DNA from: Acidobacteriaceae bacterium | Lineage (GTDB): Bacteria > Acidobacteriota > Terriglobia > Terriglobales > Acidobacteriaceae | Assembly (NCBI GenBank): GCA_027307045.1 | Contig: DAHUXR010000028.1 | Span: forward strand, 1 to 47,872 | Reading direction: 5' to 3' | Length of the DNA stretch: 47,872 nt | In this document: positions 1-8,445 of the stretch, in pieces | Layout: every line of letters starts with the position of its first letter | Position numbering within the stretch: position 1 is the stretch's first letter | Notes under the pieces: model-generated | What the model saw: only the letters and a program-made list of their open reading frames with translations | The model's database searches: none | Told to the model about the DNA's origin: nothing | Program-made: the position numbers and the translations under genes

Positions 1-531
1 CGCCTAGCAGCTACGGCAGGCGTAACTTATACCTATGACGCTAACGGTGAGCGTGTGTTGAAATCCAACACCGTTGGTGGCGCTGCAGTGAAACGTTATT
101 GGTCCATGGGCGGCAACACTTTGGCTGAAGACGATGGCTCGGGCAATATCACTGCTGAATATATTTATTTCGGCGGCAAGCGCGTCGCCCGCATCGATCT
201 CCCGGCAAACACAGTGCATTACTATCTGTCGGATCATCTCGGCTCGACGAGCATTGTTGCCAGCGCGGTGGGGGCGATTGAGCAAGAGTCTGATTATTAT
301 CCGTTTGGAACTGAAGTTGTTGTTACAGCGGGACCCAATAACTATAAATTCACCGGCAAAGAACGCGATTCCGAATCCGGGTTGGATTACTTTGGGAAAC
401 GCTACTACGGAAGTGCTTTAGGCAGGTGGACTTCCCCCGATCCAAAGGGCCCAGTTCTTAGTTTGACCCTGCCTGATGGGATAGAGACACTACGCCCGGC
501 AGTACAACAACTTCTTGCGGACCATGAATAG
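1..531 (+). CDS. RHS/YD-repeat protein, C-terminal fragment (5' end outside window)
   Basis: The frame is open from base 1, so the gene begins upstream of the window. The visible 176 residues contain the RHS-associated core: a YD-type repeat (YTYDANGERV), then YYLSDHLGSTS, DYYPFG, FTGKERDSESGLDYFGKRYY and the closing RWTSPDP. In this family the core forms the end of a secreted shell and is followed by a variable toxin or tip domain. Here only about 20 residues follow the core before the stop. Those residues are read antisense through the end of a decayed IS5-type element (490-718). The native tip therefore appears to have been cut off by an insertion. The core assignment is certain from the motifs; loss of a toxin tip is an inference. 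No immunity gene is recognisable next to it. Confidence 0.9.
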   Translation, partial: RLAATAGVTYTYDANGERVLKSNTVGGAAVKRYWSMGGNTLAEDDGSGNITAEYIYFGGKRVARIDLPANTVHYYLSDHLGSTSIVASAVGAIEQESDYYPFGTEVVVTAGPNNYKFTGKERDSESGLDYFGKRYYGSALGRWTSPDPKGPVLSLTLPDGIETLRPAVQQLLADHE

Positions 532-718
532 ATTCACCAGAGCACAAGTGGCAAAGAGCCGGTTGGCGTTCTTCGCCAAACCTCGATAGCGCACCTTGGT
601 AAAGCCGAACTTCAGCTTCATCACACCAACCCAACCAATCCTTTCCTCATGAGCATCGCGACTCCAAGGAGAACCGTTTCTTCAGTTGCGCGGTTCTGCC
701 CTAAAATCAGTGCTTGTT
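490..718 (-). pseudogene. IS5-type transposase remnant (C-terminal end)
   Basis: Read on the minus strand, the frame ending with TAG at 492-490 encodes GVMKLKFGFTKVRYRGLAKN and then NRLFATCALVNLFMV. This is the well-conserved C-terminal signature of IS5-family DDE transposases. Homology fades upstream of about 650. A fragment (GQNRAT) that fits the expected preceding region lies in another frame with a stop between, so there is at least one frameshift. The rest of the transposase is absent. The piece overlaps the last codons of the RHS gene on the opposite strand and probably marks the insertion that truncated it. Terminal inverted repeats could not be identified. Confidence 0.8.
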
Positions 719-769
719 CAGAGGCTCCCTAAGCACATTTCAAGAAGTTGCAACATCGTCACAGGGCTT

Positions 770-1780
770 TCAAGGGATTGACGGAGGCGCTGCATTCCGG
801 TTCTCAGGATAGCAAAGGAATTGAGGAGGACAGAGCTGCTGGTCCGGGTAATCCGGCAAATGTGGCTTATCAGAGATGCGATTGTCCAAAAATCCTAAAG
901 CTCGCTGCAAAGCTTCGTGCGTTGGCGGGGGCGGCTCGCCTTTCACATATTTGACGTCATCAAAATCTTCCCCGAAGGTTGAGTGAGCGTGCTTCTTGTA
1001 AGGCAGATCATCCCCGGAACGTATGATTAACTCATGATAATGACCACCTGGATAATTCAGGTCGCTGAACTTCTTCTCCAGGGTCCTCCAGCGCGCATCC
1101 GGGGATTTGCCGTCAGCGCTGAACTTGAGCGCAAGGATGTCCACGTTGTGGTCTTTGGCCGTCTTGATGTCGGTCTCGGAAACGTCGAGCCCGGAATGCG
1201 AAAAGTACGGCAGCGCGGGCTGGCATAGCATAACAGCGCGGACGTCCCCCGACCCTGTCAGTGCCAGCGGCAGGGCGCCGGTAAGGCACATTCCAATGAC
1301 TCCCACGCCTTTATTGCCGCATTCCCGATGGATAGAAGGTAGAAGCTCGTTCAGCCACTGCGCTACACGGCTTGTATGGCCGGAACGAAGTCCCGGAAAG
1401 GGCGACCCCGGCAATACTGTTTCGCTGAAGCCATACCACAACACGTGCGCTCCATGGCCTTTTCCGTTGGGTTTACCAAAAAACAAAGGCATGTATGCGG
1501 TGAATCCAGATTGGGCGACCCGGCGGCCGAGTTCGATGTCTTCCTTGTAAAGTCCCGGCAATTCATGCAACAGAAGCACCGCCGGCCCGCTGCTTTGGGA
1601 CTTGTAAAGCCGGTAAGTCATACCGGCAGCGCTGGCTTCGCGACAGTCGAATCCGTTAATCCCGAAAGGATCGTTGTTCCTGGCCTTGCATGCCACCATA
1701 CGGGGCTCTGAGAGCGCGTGCAATGAGGATCCGATCATTCCGGCAATGCCGATCAAAACTTCCCGCCGCGAAAGTGTCAT
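770..1780 (-). CDS. Tat-exported dienelactone hydrolase family protein
   Basis: 336 residues, alpha/beta-hydrolase of the dienelactone hydrolase family, which cleaves cyclic or activated esters with a Cys-Asp-His triad. The nucleophile elbow is GMCLTG with Cys165, as in dienelactone hydrolases rather than the Ser of typical esterases. The LLLHELPGL motif (about 69-77) is the oxyanion-loop region, and His in HAHSTFGEDF is the likely catalytic His. The N-terminus begins MTLSRREVLIGIAG: the SRREVL twin-arginine motif plus hydrophobic stretch suggests Tat export. The start is supported by GAGGAG five bases upstream of the ATG. The C-terminus carries a Pro-rich tail beyond the domain. The substrate cannot be named. 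It reads in the same direction as the next gene upstream (92-nt gap) and may be co-transcribed. Confidence 0.82.
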   Translation of the reverse strand: MTLSRREVLIGIAGMIGSSLHALSEPRMVACKARNNDPFGINGFDCREASAAGMTYRLYKSQSSGPAVLLLHELPGLYKEDIELGRRVAQSGFTAYMPLFFGKPNGKGHGAHVLWYGFSETVLPGSPFPGLRSGHTSRVAQWLNELLPSIHRECGNKGVGVIGMCLTGALPLALTGSGDVRAVMLCQPALPYFSHSGLDVSETDIKTAKDHNVDILALKFSADGKSPDARWRTLEKKFSDLNYPGGHYHELIIRSGDDLPYKKHAHSTFGEDFDDVKYVKGEPPPPTHEALQRALGFLDNRISDKPHLPDYPDQQLCPPQFLCYPENRNAAPPSIP

Positions 1781-1872
1781 GTTGCTCCTCGTCTTTGCTC
1801 AGTCCACACAGACCGGTTGCGTTCTCTGCCGGGTATTTCCGAATCAGTCCCTCCATGCAAGGCTCTGCGCGA

Positions 1873-3483
1873 TCACTGGCTTGGCGCCGACGTCGGGGGC
1901 CCTATCTGCATGATCGCGGGTTTCACCGGCGTTCCCGGCTGGGTGATGTCCAGCCGCCGCAAAATGAACTGCTTCAACAGCTGGCGGAATGCGGGACGAA
2001 ATATCTGGCTGTGATCCGGAACGAATTCCGTTCCCATCTGCATGATCCAATAAGGTGTGTCATTGTATACATCCAGGAGAGGCGCAATCGCGTACTCTTT
2101 CCCGTTCTCTTTCGCGCACTCCTCGGCGTCTTTGGGGTTATCTTTCCCGATGCAGAAAAGATGCACGTCCGCGCCCCGGCCGTGCTGGTGGGCATCATCC
2201 ACCCATTGTTTTATCTTCGGATCATCCGCCGGCCCAAGAACGTGGCTGAACAGAGGAGGCAGGTGCGCCGAGCTATGCAGATACCAGGTCCGCTGTCCGG
2301 GAATCGGGACAGCCTTGGGATCGGGCTCTTTACAGTTCGGCCCCTTGTGCTCCGGATCCGTGCATTTGGGATTGTGATATGTCTGGAAATTTCTTCGTAT
2401 TAAGGAAGACCCTCCCTGGGCAATGGGCAGGGCCAGGCCGGTCGCCCAATCACCGGTCGAGGTAATAGAGAGGAACAGCGGCCTGTTTTCCTTGCAACGA
2501 TTCGAATCCGGGTTTGGGTCCGCCTCGGCGCAAAGCCGGAACTGATAATGGCGCAGGAGGTCGAGCAGTTGCCGGCTTTCCGTGGCCGGCGCGGCTTCAT
2601 TCACCAGCACGATCAGGTCGACAGGAAGCGGCAGGTTTCCGCCCGTCCATTTTTCTCCGCGGGCCTCCCGGCTTTTTTTCTCGGCTACCTGGTCAAGCAC
2701 CCTGGCGGCAACCGCCTGCGTCATCGTCCGCTCCAGCACTTGTCCTCCGAAGGAATGCCCGACGATGACAGCTACGGATCCGGTTCCCGGGCGTGCTGCC
2801 TCCTTGCAACCTCCCAGGCAGCTCTTGGTCTCATTCATGATCTCGTAGAGCACCTCGGTCAGGTGCGCTCCCGGAAGCCGGATTGCCGCATCTTGGCGGT
2901 TGTAAAACGTGAGCTGTGATGCCAGGCCCAGGTTGGTCACCTGGCCGCGCCACCCAATGTAGATGCCGACCACTGGCATCGGTCCTTCTTTTTGATCCGG
3001 TTGCTTTTGGCCCTGGCATTTTGGAGTTACTTCAGGCAGCGCGCCTGCTATGTCATTCAACTCATCTCGGAACCCCCAGACGTTCCCGGAGCCGTCGGAT
3101 GCGTTATTCTTCCAGCCGTGAATAAAAACTACCACAAGCGCATTGTGAGTAGGCGAGCAGTTCCCGTCTACGGTCGGGGAGTCGGCCTTAGCTTTCTGGA
3201 TCAACTGCTGGACGTGCGTCAGTTGCCTGCGGTCGAACATCTCGCCGAAATCGTCCACCTCGACGAACCCCAGGTAATACTTGCTCTTGCCCTCAGGACA
3301 CCATACCGATTTGTGGGCGGGATCGGCATTCGGATCATCATTACAAAGCTTGAAAGGCGTCGGCGAGGTCTGCGGAGAGGCGCCCTTTTTGAGCGTATCG
3401 TTGCGAAATTGTCCATAATGCACGCAGCCGCCCAGGCTGCCTAAGCAAAGTGACACCAGCAGGAGCAAAACAAGTTTTTTCAT
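1873..3483 (-). CDS. Lipoprotein alpha/beta hydrolase (esterase/lipase-like)
   Basis: 536 residues. The N-terminus is a lipoprotein signal: KK, a Leu-rich core, then the lipobox LGGC with Cys20 as the acylated residue, so the protein is expected to be membrane-anchored outside the cytoplasm. The hydrolase core shows VVVFIHGW (about 117-124, oxyanion loop), a GIYIGWRG strand and the nucleophile elbow VGHSFGG with Ser244. The remaining triad residues are not assigned. The second half is Cys- and Pro-rich and has no motif I recognise. The substrate is unknown, but the elbow type fits a lipase or esterase. The ATG start overlaps the stop of the preceding gene as ATGA (3480-3483), so the two are translationally coupled. 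AAGGTG lies six bases before the start. Many hydrolases in this part of the window point to lipid or ester metabolism; that is inference only. Confidence 0.75.
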   Translation of the reverse strand: MKKLVLLLLVSLCLGSLGGCVHYGQFRNDTLKKGASPQTSPTPFKLCNDDPNADPAHKSVWCPEGKSKYYLGFVEVDDFGEMFDRRQLTHVQQLIQKAKADSPTVDGNCSPTHNALVVVFIHGWKNNASDGSGNVWGFRDELNDIAGALPEVTPKCQGQKQPDQKEGPMPVVGIYIGWRGQVTNLGLASQLTFYNRQDAAIRLPGAHLTEVLYEIMNETKSCLGGCKEAARPGTGSVAVIVGHSFGGQVLERTMTQAVAARVLDQVAEKKSREARGEKWTGGNLPLPVDLIVLVNEAAPATESRQLLDLLRHYQFRLCAEADPNPDSNRCKENRPLFLSITSTGDWATGLALPIAQGGSSLIRRNFQTYHNPKCTDPEHKGPNCKEPDPKAVPIPGQRTWYLHSSAHLPPLFSHVLGPADDPKIKQWVDDAHQHGRGADVHLFCIGKDNPKDAEECAKENGKEYAIAPLLDVYNDTPYWIMQMGTEFVPDHSQIFRPAFRQLLKQFILRRLDITQPGTPVKPAIMQIGPPTSAPSQ

Positions 3484-4226
3484 CGGGCACCTTTATTGGG
3501 TTTCGGCTTGGAAGAAGGCTTGGGCGAAGGATAGTTGCGGTCGGAGCCGAACAGCTTCCCAAACATGCGGAAGATGTCGCCCTGGAATTCGGAGAAGACG
3601 GCGGAAGCAACGTATCCGCCGTAGGCCGAGCCGGTCCGCGCCAGCACCTGTCCCGGCGTGTTGAGCCGGTCAGGATACCAGGTCAGCCCCACCAGCCCGC
3701 TGGAACTCGCTCCCACCATCTTGGAAATAGCCGGCCATTTCGGACAGTTCGATAGACTTTCTGTCTCTACTTCCTCTTTCCCGCAGTTGCCCAGGTGGTA
3801 CGTCACCACCACGGTAGACAACGCGTGTCCGGTACGCTTCCAGAAGGTCTTATCTCGCGACGGTTCGTAGCGTGGGTTCTCATGCAAGATCGAGCTGAAG
3901 ACGAATTCGCCGGTCGATTTCGCCGTCCCCTGCGCGTACCGGGTTCCTACGCGCCGCAGATAGCCTTTCATGCCCTGGCCCCATTCCGGCGGATCGTCAC
4001 GCAGCTGCGCCACCCCGCCCATAAAGAGCGGCCCGAAAAACGCCTGCCCGGAAATCAGCTTGCCGCCGTATGTACAGGCGCGTTGCTTGAAGGTAAAGGC
4101 GGTGGGATGATACAGGACCGTTTTTTCAATTACATAAGAATTGCACTGCGGTTCAGGAGGCGCGTCCTGTCCATGCAATAACGCGGCCATAAACACTATG
4201 CATGCGGTCAATAACGCCGTTCTCAT
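3480..4226 (-). CDS. Small secreted protein of unknown function
   Basis: 248 residues. A Sec signal peptide is visible: MRTALLTACIVFMAALLHGQ, with likely cleavage near the HGQ. The mature part holds several Cys (CTYGG, GNCGKEE, SNCPKW), a Gly-rich middle (FFGPLFMGGVAQ) and GLVGLTWYPDRLNTPGQ. It ends in a Ser/Pro/Lys tail (SPKPSSKPKPNKGAR). I do not recognise a named domain. Proteins of this look are common in acidobacterial genomes, which is a recollection and not a search result. The start is supported by GAGGAAAA immediately upstream of the ATG. The stop overlaps the start of the lipoprotein hydrolase by 4 nt, so the pair probably acts or is made together. Confidence 0.6.
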   Translation of the reverse strand: MRTALLTACIVFMAALLHGQDAPPEPQCNSYVIEKTVLYHPTAFTFKQRACTYGGKLISGQAFFGPLFMGGVAQLRDDPPEWGQGMKGYLRRVGTRYAQGTAKSTGEFVFSSILHENPRYEPSRDKTFWKRTGHALSTVVVTYHLGNCGKEEVETESLSNCPKWPAISKMVGASSSGLVGLTWYPDRLNTPGQVLARTGSAYGGYVASAVFSEFQGDIFRMFGKLFGSDRNYPSPKPSSKPKPNKGAR

Positions 4227-4701
4227 TTTTCCTCGCTCGTTTCTTTGCTGTCCGTCTCGTGGGAACTGTGGGAAGCCGGTATCGTAAAGAACGAAGAATC
4301 ACTTCCTTCTCCTTTGCTCATCCCGGTCTTCACCTATGCCGTACGGAGCTTTGCATTTACTTGGTGGTTTTGAGGCGCTAAACGTTACAACTTTTTAACT
4401 TTTCCCGAAACGATCCCGGAAGCCGCGCAGGCTCATCGGAAAAATATCAGCGTATTTGATTCGGGATCAGATTCCACTTGAGAAAATTTCAGCAGAGGGT
4501 GTATGCTTTCCGCTCACACCCCCACGGCCTTTACCAGGATGGCTGCTGTTGCTTCCGTGAAAAAGTATCAAGGCATGCCATTCTTAGCTTCCGCCGGCTT
4601 CGTGCGTTGATTACGCCGCAGCCGGTTGGCAAAGTTGGACTTAATTTTAAAAATTTCTTGAAGGGCGCTGTCCTCAAGCGCGCCGGAAAGTGCGTAGTCC
4701 G
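4227..4701. other. 475-nt divergent intergenic region
   Basis: Lies between the divergent secreted-protein gene (minus) and the DUF4331 gene (plus). I see no convincing coding frame, RNA gene or repeat. The only candidate element is the weak promoter listed at 4626-4653. Regulatory signals for both directions are expected here, but I could not define others. Confidence 0.5.
4626..4653 (+). promoter_or_regulatory. Weak sigma70-like promoter candidate for the DUF4331 operon
   Basis: TTGGCA (4626-4631) and TAAAAA (4648-4653) are separated by 16 nt and lie about 50 nt before the ATG at 4702. The match is 5/6 and 4/6 to the sigma70 consensus in an A/T-rich patch, so this is only a candidate. Confidence 0.3.
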
Positions 4702-6297
4702 ATGGCTGATCACAATGATCCCAATGCGGTAAATTCCATTTTTTCCGATATCGATGCCAGCGCCGCCGATCTCTATGATTTGTTCGGCTTTCCCAGCTCC
4801 GACACTTCCGATGGCGAGAAGGTCGTCATTGCCCTGACCTTCGCCGCCGTGCCTCATGCCGGGACTCTCGACCCCGACATGATCTACCGCATCCAGATGA
4901 CGGCGGAGCCTCGCGTCGTCCATCCCCCAGCCAACGAACAAAGTCTCGATTCCTTCCTCAAATATGTAGAAGCCGTGAAGGACAAGTACACCGGCGCGCT
5001 GCATGCGTCAGAGATCCGCATGCACGTCGACGAGTCGCAACGCGCCACGGTAGAGTTCTTCAATTTCCCCGAAGGCAGCTTTTCCGTGGTGGTGGACACC
5101 AACAAGGTGCTCAACATCGACACGCCGGGCAAGAACCGAATCACCGCATACATCGGTGGCCGCGACGACGCCTTCTTCAATGACCTGCCCGGATTCTTCC
5201 GCTCCATCAATTACGCGCCACAGTTCTATCACGTCCCGCACACCATGACGGAGGCGCGCGAGCTGCCCATCCCTAAGACGCTGCTTGAGCTGGAAGGCAA
5301 CGATCTCTTCAACTTCGACCCTGCTCTTCCCGAGTGGGGACGCGGTTACAAGAAGAACCTTCCTCCCGGGCCGTGGACCTGGAAAGGCGATAAGTTCCGG
5401 AAGGATGAGAACGGCAACTTCCGCTTTGTTTACTCCGGAGTGGATGCGCAGGCGGGCAAGAACGTGAATGCCATCATCCTGGAAATTCCGGTGAAGTTCA
5501 TCAATCCCGCGCCGGACAAGAACCGAATCATCAACGTGTGGGGCGAAAGCTGGGTGTTGAAGGCGGCCAACAAGATTGAAACCATCCCCGATCATCCGCT
5601 CTGGCTAGAGCATCCTTTTGCTTTCCTCGATCCCCGCAGCAAGGATTCGGAGCTGCAGAAATACAAGCTGGTGGATACTGACGGGCAGCCCTTCGCCGAC
5701 GCCGCGCTCAGCGAGCGCGAAGACAACCGCCAGCTCGGCGCCAACAATTTCTTCCTGGCGCCCCACTTCGTTAAGCGGCTGGCGCACCTTGGCTGGGGCT
5801 TCGGCCCGTCGATCAGCGCGCTGGGTCTGAAGACTTCATTCGACCACGACAATTCGCCTGTCTCGGTTCACAAGACGTATTCCACCGTGCTGGCCGCTTT
5901 CCCGCGCGTCAAAAAGACACTTTTCCAACCGCTCAACATGCCGGACAACTCGTGGAACCCGAAAGGGCTGAACATTGCGCTGCGCCGGCCGTTTGAAATT
6001 TTTGTGCCCAACGTCTGCGCCATCGATCTGGACACCACGGGCACGTGGCCCTTCGGCCGCCGCCTGGAAGACCAGGTGGCAACGCGCTTCCTCTCCATGT
6101 TTTTGGACATGGAAGCTGAATTCAAGGGCAAGAAATACCATCTCGAGATGCTCAATGACCAGTCGCTGTGGGACGCCGCGCCTATTGTGCCTAAGACGCC
6201 GCCCAATCCGCTCAAGAACGACAGGGATTTCTCAGACAAGTTCCCCTACCTGGCGGAGCCACATCCGGAACCGGGCTATAAGCCGACTTATAAGTAA
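4702..6297 (+). CDS. DUF4331 family protein
   Basis: 531 residues from the ATG at 4702. A GTG at 4690 is in frame but has no ribosome site, whereas GGAAAG precedes the ATG by about 12 nt. The N-terminus ADHNDPNAVNSIFSD followed by ADLYDLFGFP, and later LDPDMIYRIQM, fits the DUF4331 pattern (D-rich start, 'DLY.F', 'DPD..Y'). The biochemical role of that family is not established. No signal peptide is evident, so the product looks cytoplasmic. This is the first gene of six tightly packed plus-strand genes (24 nt to the TPR gene). It may be a scaffold or binding protein for the oxidoreductase/cytochrome pair downstream, but nothing in the sequence proves that. Confidence 0.7.
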   Translation: MADHNDPNAVNSIFSDIDASAADLYDLFGFPSSDTSDGEKVVIALTFAAVPHAGTLDPDMIYRIQMTAEPRVVHPPANEQSLDSFLKYVEAVKDKYTGALHASEIRMHVDESQRATVEFFNFPEGSFSVVVDTNKVLNIDTPGKNRITAYIGGRDDAFFNDLPGFFRSINYAPQFYHVPHTMTEARELPIPKTLLELEGNDLFNFDPALPEWGRGYKKNLPPGPWTWKGDKFRKDENGNFRFVYSGVDAQAGKNVNAIILEIPVKFINPAPDKNRIINVWGESWVLKAANKIETIPDHPLWLEHPFAFLDPRSKDSELQKYKLVDTDGQPFADAALSEREDNRQLGANNFFLAPHFVKRLAHLGWGFGPSISALGLKTSFDHDNSPVSVHKTYSTVLAAFPRVKKTLFQPLNMPDNSWNPKGLNIALRRPFEIFVPNVCAIDLDTTGTWPFGRRLEDQVATRFLSMFLDMEAEFKGKKYHLEMLNDQSLWDAAPIVPKTPPNPLKNDRDFSDKFPYLAEPHPEPGYKPTYK

Positions 6298-6321
6298 TCA
6301 GGAAAGCGGGAGACGGCGCAA

Positions 6322-7506
6322 ATGAATGGATTGACGGATTTTCAAATTGAAATGCGGGCGTTTGAGCTGGATCTGGAAGACCTTCGTCCTCCGGCAATGG
6401 CCCATCCCATGAGCGCGGACCACGTCACCAAGTATGTCTACCGGCTATATCAACGGGCGGCGCTCGACGGCAACCTGGAGCTTTTTCAGGAAGTGGAAGC
6501 GGAGCTGGATGGCGCCATCGCGCGCCTCGGGGCCGCTCCTGATCTGTGCCTGCTCAAGGCCAATCTCGATTTCAAACTGCACCGCGTCGCCGAAACCAAG
6601 CGCGACCTGGAAATGTCCCCCGGCCTGGCCGAGACCTCTCAGGGCAGGGCCATCTCCGCCGACATTGTTTTTCAGGAAGGCAACTACGAAAAAGCTGGCC
6701 AATTGTATGAAGCGCTGGTCGAAAAGGAGCGGACCTGGGACAACCTGGCCCGGCTCGCGCACCTGCGCGCACGCCTGGGAGATGTTGCCGCCGCCGACCA
6801 GCTTTACGTAGAAGCAGAAGATGAGCTTACCGCCAAAGAAATGCGTTCTTTTGCCTGGGTAGAATTGCAACGCGGCCTTCTGCACTCCGCCTATGGACGC
6901 TTCCCGCAGGCCCATGAGCACTATGACCGGGCCAACCGCGGCTATTCAGGCTACTGGCTGGTGAAAGAGCACATCGCGAACCTGCTGGCGGCCGAGCACA
7001 AGCTGGAACAAGCGGCCACGATTTACCGCAACGTGCTCCAGCGCGTCCCCAAGCCTGAGATACAGCAGGCGCTGGGAGACATTTACCGGCACATGGGAAA
7101 GCAGCGCGAAGCTGAGGAGTGTTTCCAGAAGGCCCTCGCCGTCTATTTGCAATCAGCCGACCGCGGCGAGGTTCACTACTACCATCACCTGGTGGATTTC
7201 TACTGTGACGCTCATCGCGATGCGGAGCAGGCGCTCAAGTGGGCGCGCCAGGACATCGAGCTTCGCAACAACTCTTCCACCCAGGCAGCCATGGCCCGTG
7301 CGCTTCATCTCGCCGGACGCCATGACGAAGCCAGACAAATGATCGACCGCGCCCTGTCTTCCGGCGTCCGGGAGCCCGGCTTGTTCCTGCAGGCCGGCAA
7401 AATTCACAGTGCAGCCGGCGGAAACGGCATGGGTGAACACTATCTGAAGCTGGCAGCAGAGCTCAATCCGCATCACAGCGCATTCCATGTCCATCATCAT
7501 CATTAA
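6322..7506 (+). CDS. TPR-repeat protein with a natural C-terminal His cluster
   Basis: 394 residues made almost wholly of helical tetratricopeptide-like repeats. Clear units are at GNYEKAGQLYEALVEKERTW, LGDVAAADQLYVEAEDEL, YGRFPQAHEHYDRANRGYSG, EHKLEQAATIYRNVLQRVPK, MGKQREAEECFQKALAVY and AGRHDEARQMIDRALSSG. TPR proteins mediate protein-protein contacts. No signal peptide is present. The last residues (NPHHSAFHVHHHH) form a His-rich tail that could bind a metal ion. GGGAG eight bases before the ATG supports the start. The neighbours (DUF4331, hydrolase, GMC oxidoreductase) suggest an adaptor in the same pathway; this is an inference. Confidence 0.8.
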   Translation: MNGLTDFQIEMRAFELDLEDLRPPAMAHPMSADHVTKYVYRLYQRAALDGNLELFQEVEAELDGAIARLGAAPDLCLLKANLDFKLHRVAETKRDLEMSPGLAETSQGRAISADIVFQEGNYEKAGQLYEALVEKERTWDNLARLAHLRARLGDVAAADQLYVEAEDELTAKEMRSFAWVELQRGLLHSAYGRFPQAHEHYDRANRGYSGYWLVKEHIANLLAAEHKLEQAATIYRNVLQRVPKPEIQQALGDIYRHMGKQREAEECFQKALAVYLQSADRGEVHYYHHLVDFYCDAHRDAEQALKWARQDIELRNNSSTQAAMARALHLAGRHDEARQMIDRALSSGVREPGLFLQAGKIHSAAGGNGMGEHYLKLAAELNPHHSAFHVHHHH

Positions 7507-7557
7507 GTCGTGAATTGGCGTGAGGGCGAACGCGCCTTCTATACCGCAGGAGAATGT

Positions 7558-8319
7558 ATGAACCTGGTATTTGCAAGCGGCTTCTTTGAACCGCAAAAGC
7601 TTCTCGGGATCGAATACTTTCGAGGTCTGCCGGAAGTCTATCGTGACGCTCTCTTTCCCAAAGTGCCGGTCGACGCGCACATCAGCGAACGCGCGCCTCT
7701 GCTGGCCCAGCAGATCCAGCAGCGTTTTCCCAACGGAGACATACACGTGATCGCGCACAGCATGGGCGGCCTGGACACGCGCTACCTGCTGGCGAAAAAA
7801 CTGCTCGGCCTTGATCAACGCATCAAGTCCTTGTCGACCATTTCCACGCCGCACCGCGGCAGCCCGGTGGCCGACCTGCTTCTGGGATTGATTCCCGGCA
7901 TCGATTCCGCCCCATTCCAACGCTTCTTGAATCGTTTTCCAGCGGTCGGAAGCGGTGCTCTGGACGATCTCTCAACCAAGGCCGCGGTGACCTTCAACCA
8001 GGAGATCAAAGACGCTCCCGGCGTACGCTATCTCTCGTACTTCGGCTTCGGCGATACCTCTTTGGCTCTGCTGCCCACGGTCGAGTTCATTCACAAGCAT
8101 GGGCGCACCGAGGAGGAGAGGACCAATGACGGGGTGGTGAGCCTGGCTTCCGCCAAGTGGCCTGTTGATTTGGTGGAGCAGCCCTGGACGGCGGATCACC
8201 TGGCGCAAATCGGACATAACCTTGACAGCCTCGACCTGATCAGCCGCTTTGACCACAAGACTGCGATCGCACGAGTTGTCCGCCGGGCCACACAGCCGGC
8301 GGCCGCGGCGGCTCCATAA
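7558..8319 (+). CDS. Lipase-like alpha/beta hydrolase
   Basis: 253 residues. I place the start at the ATG at 7558 because AGGAGA lies four bases upstream. A longer frame from 7510 overlaps that site and adds only an unlikely leader. MNLVFASGFFEPQKLLGIEYF matches the opening strand of bacterial triacylglycerol lipases and PGAP1-like hydrolases. The nucleophile elbow is VIAHSMGGLDTRYLL. STISTPHRGSPVADLL is the strand and loop that follow it in this lipase group, and NDGVVSLASAKW is the acidic triad region. The catalytic His is probably in QIGHNLD. No signal peptide or foldase gene is visible, so it is probably cytoplasmic. The C-terminus ends in an Ala-rich tail. It acts presumably on an ester or lipid; the substrate is unknown. 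Confidence 0.8.
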   Translation: MNLVFASGFFEPQKLLGIEYFRGLPEVYRDALFPKVPVDAHISERAPLLAQQIQQRFPNGDIHVIAHSMGGLDTRYLLAKKLLGLDQRIKSLSTISTPHRGSPVADLLLGLIPGIDSAPFQRFLNRFPAVGSGALDDLSTKAAVTFNQEIKDAPGVRYLSYFGFGDTSLALLPTVEFIHKHGRTEEERTNDGVVSLASAKWPVDLVEQPWTADHLAQIGHNLDSLDLISRFDHKTAIARVVRRATQPAAAAAP

Positions 8320-8445
8320 GGATAAGAGGTTTCCCATGCAGGAAAATTCCGGGTTGTAACGTTTGTAATGCGATAGACACTTAAGAATGAAGCGCAATCC
8401 AGATGCCGGACAGGGTTTCTCTGCCGGCGTTCTCAAGAGGTAGAT

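Noticed and set aside
1690..2403. 237-residue open frame on the plus strand
   Set aside because: Antisense to the lipoprotein hydrolase and dienelactone hydrolase genes, with no recognisable motif.
8405..8428. GCCGG...CCGGC hairpin before the GMC gene
   Set aside because: Only five paired bases with a 14-nt loop and no T-tract; expected by chance in a GC-rich gap.
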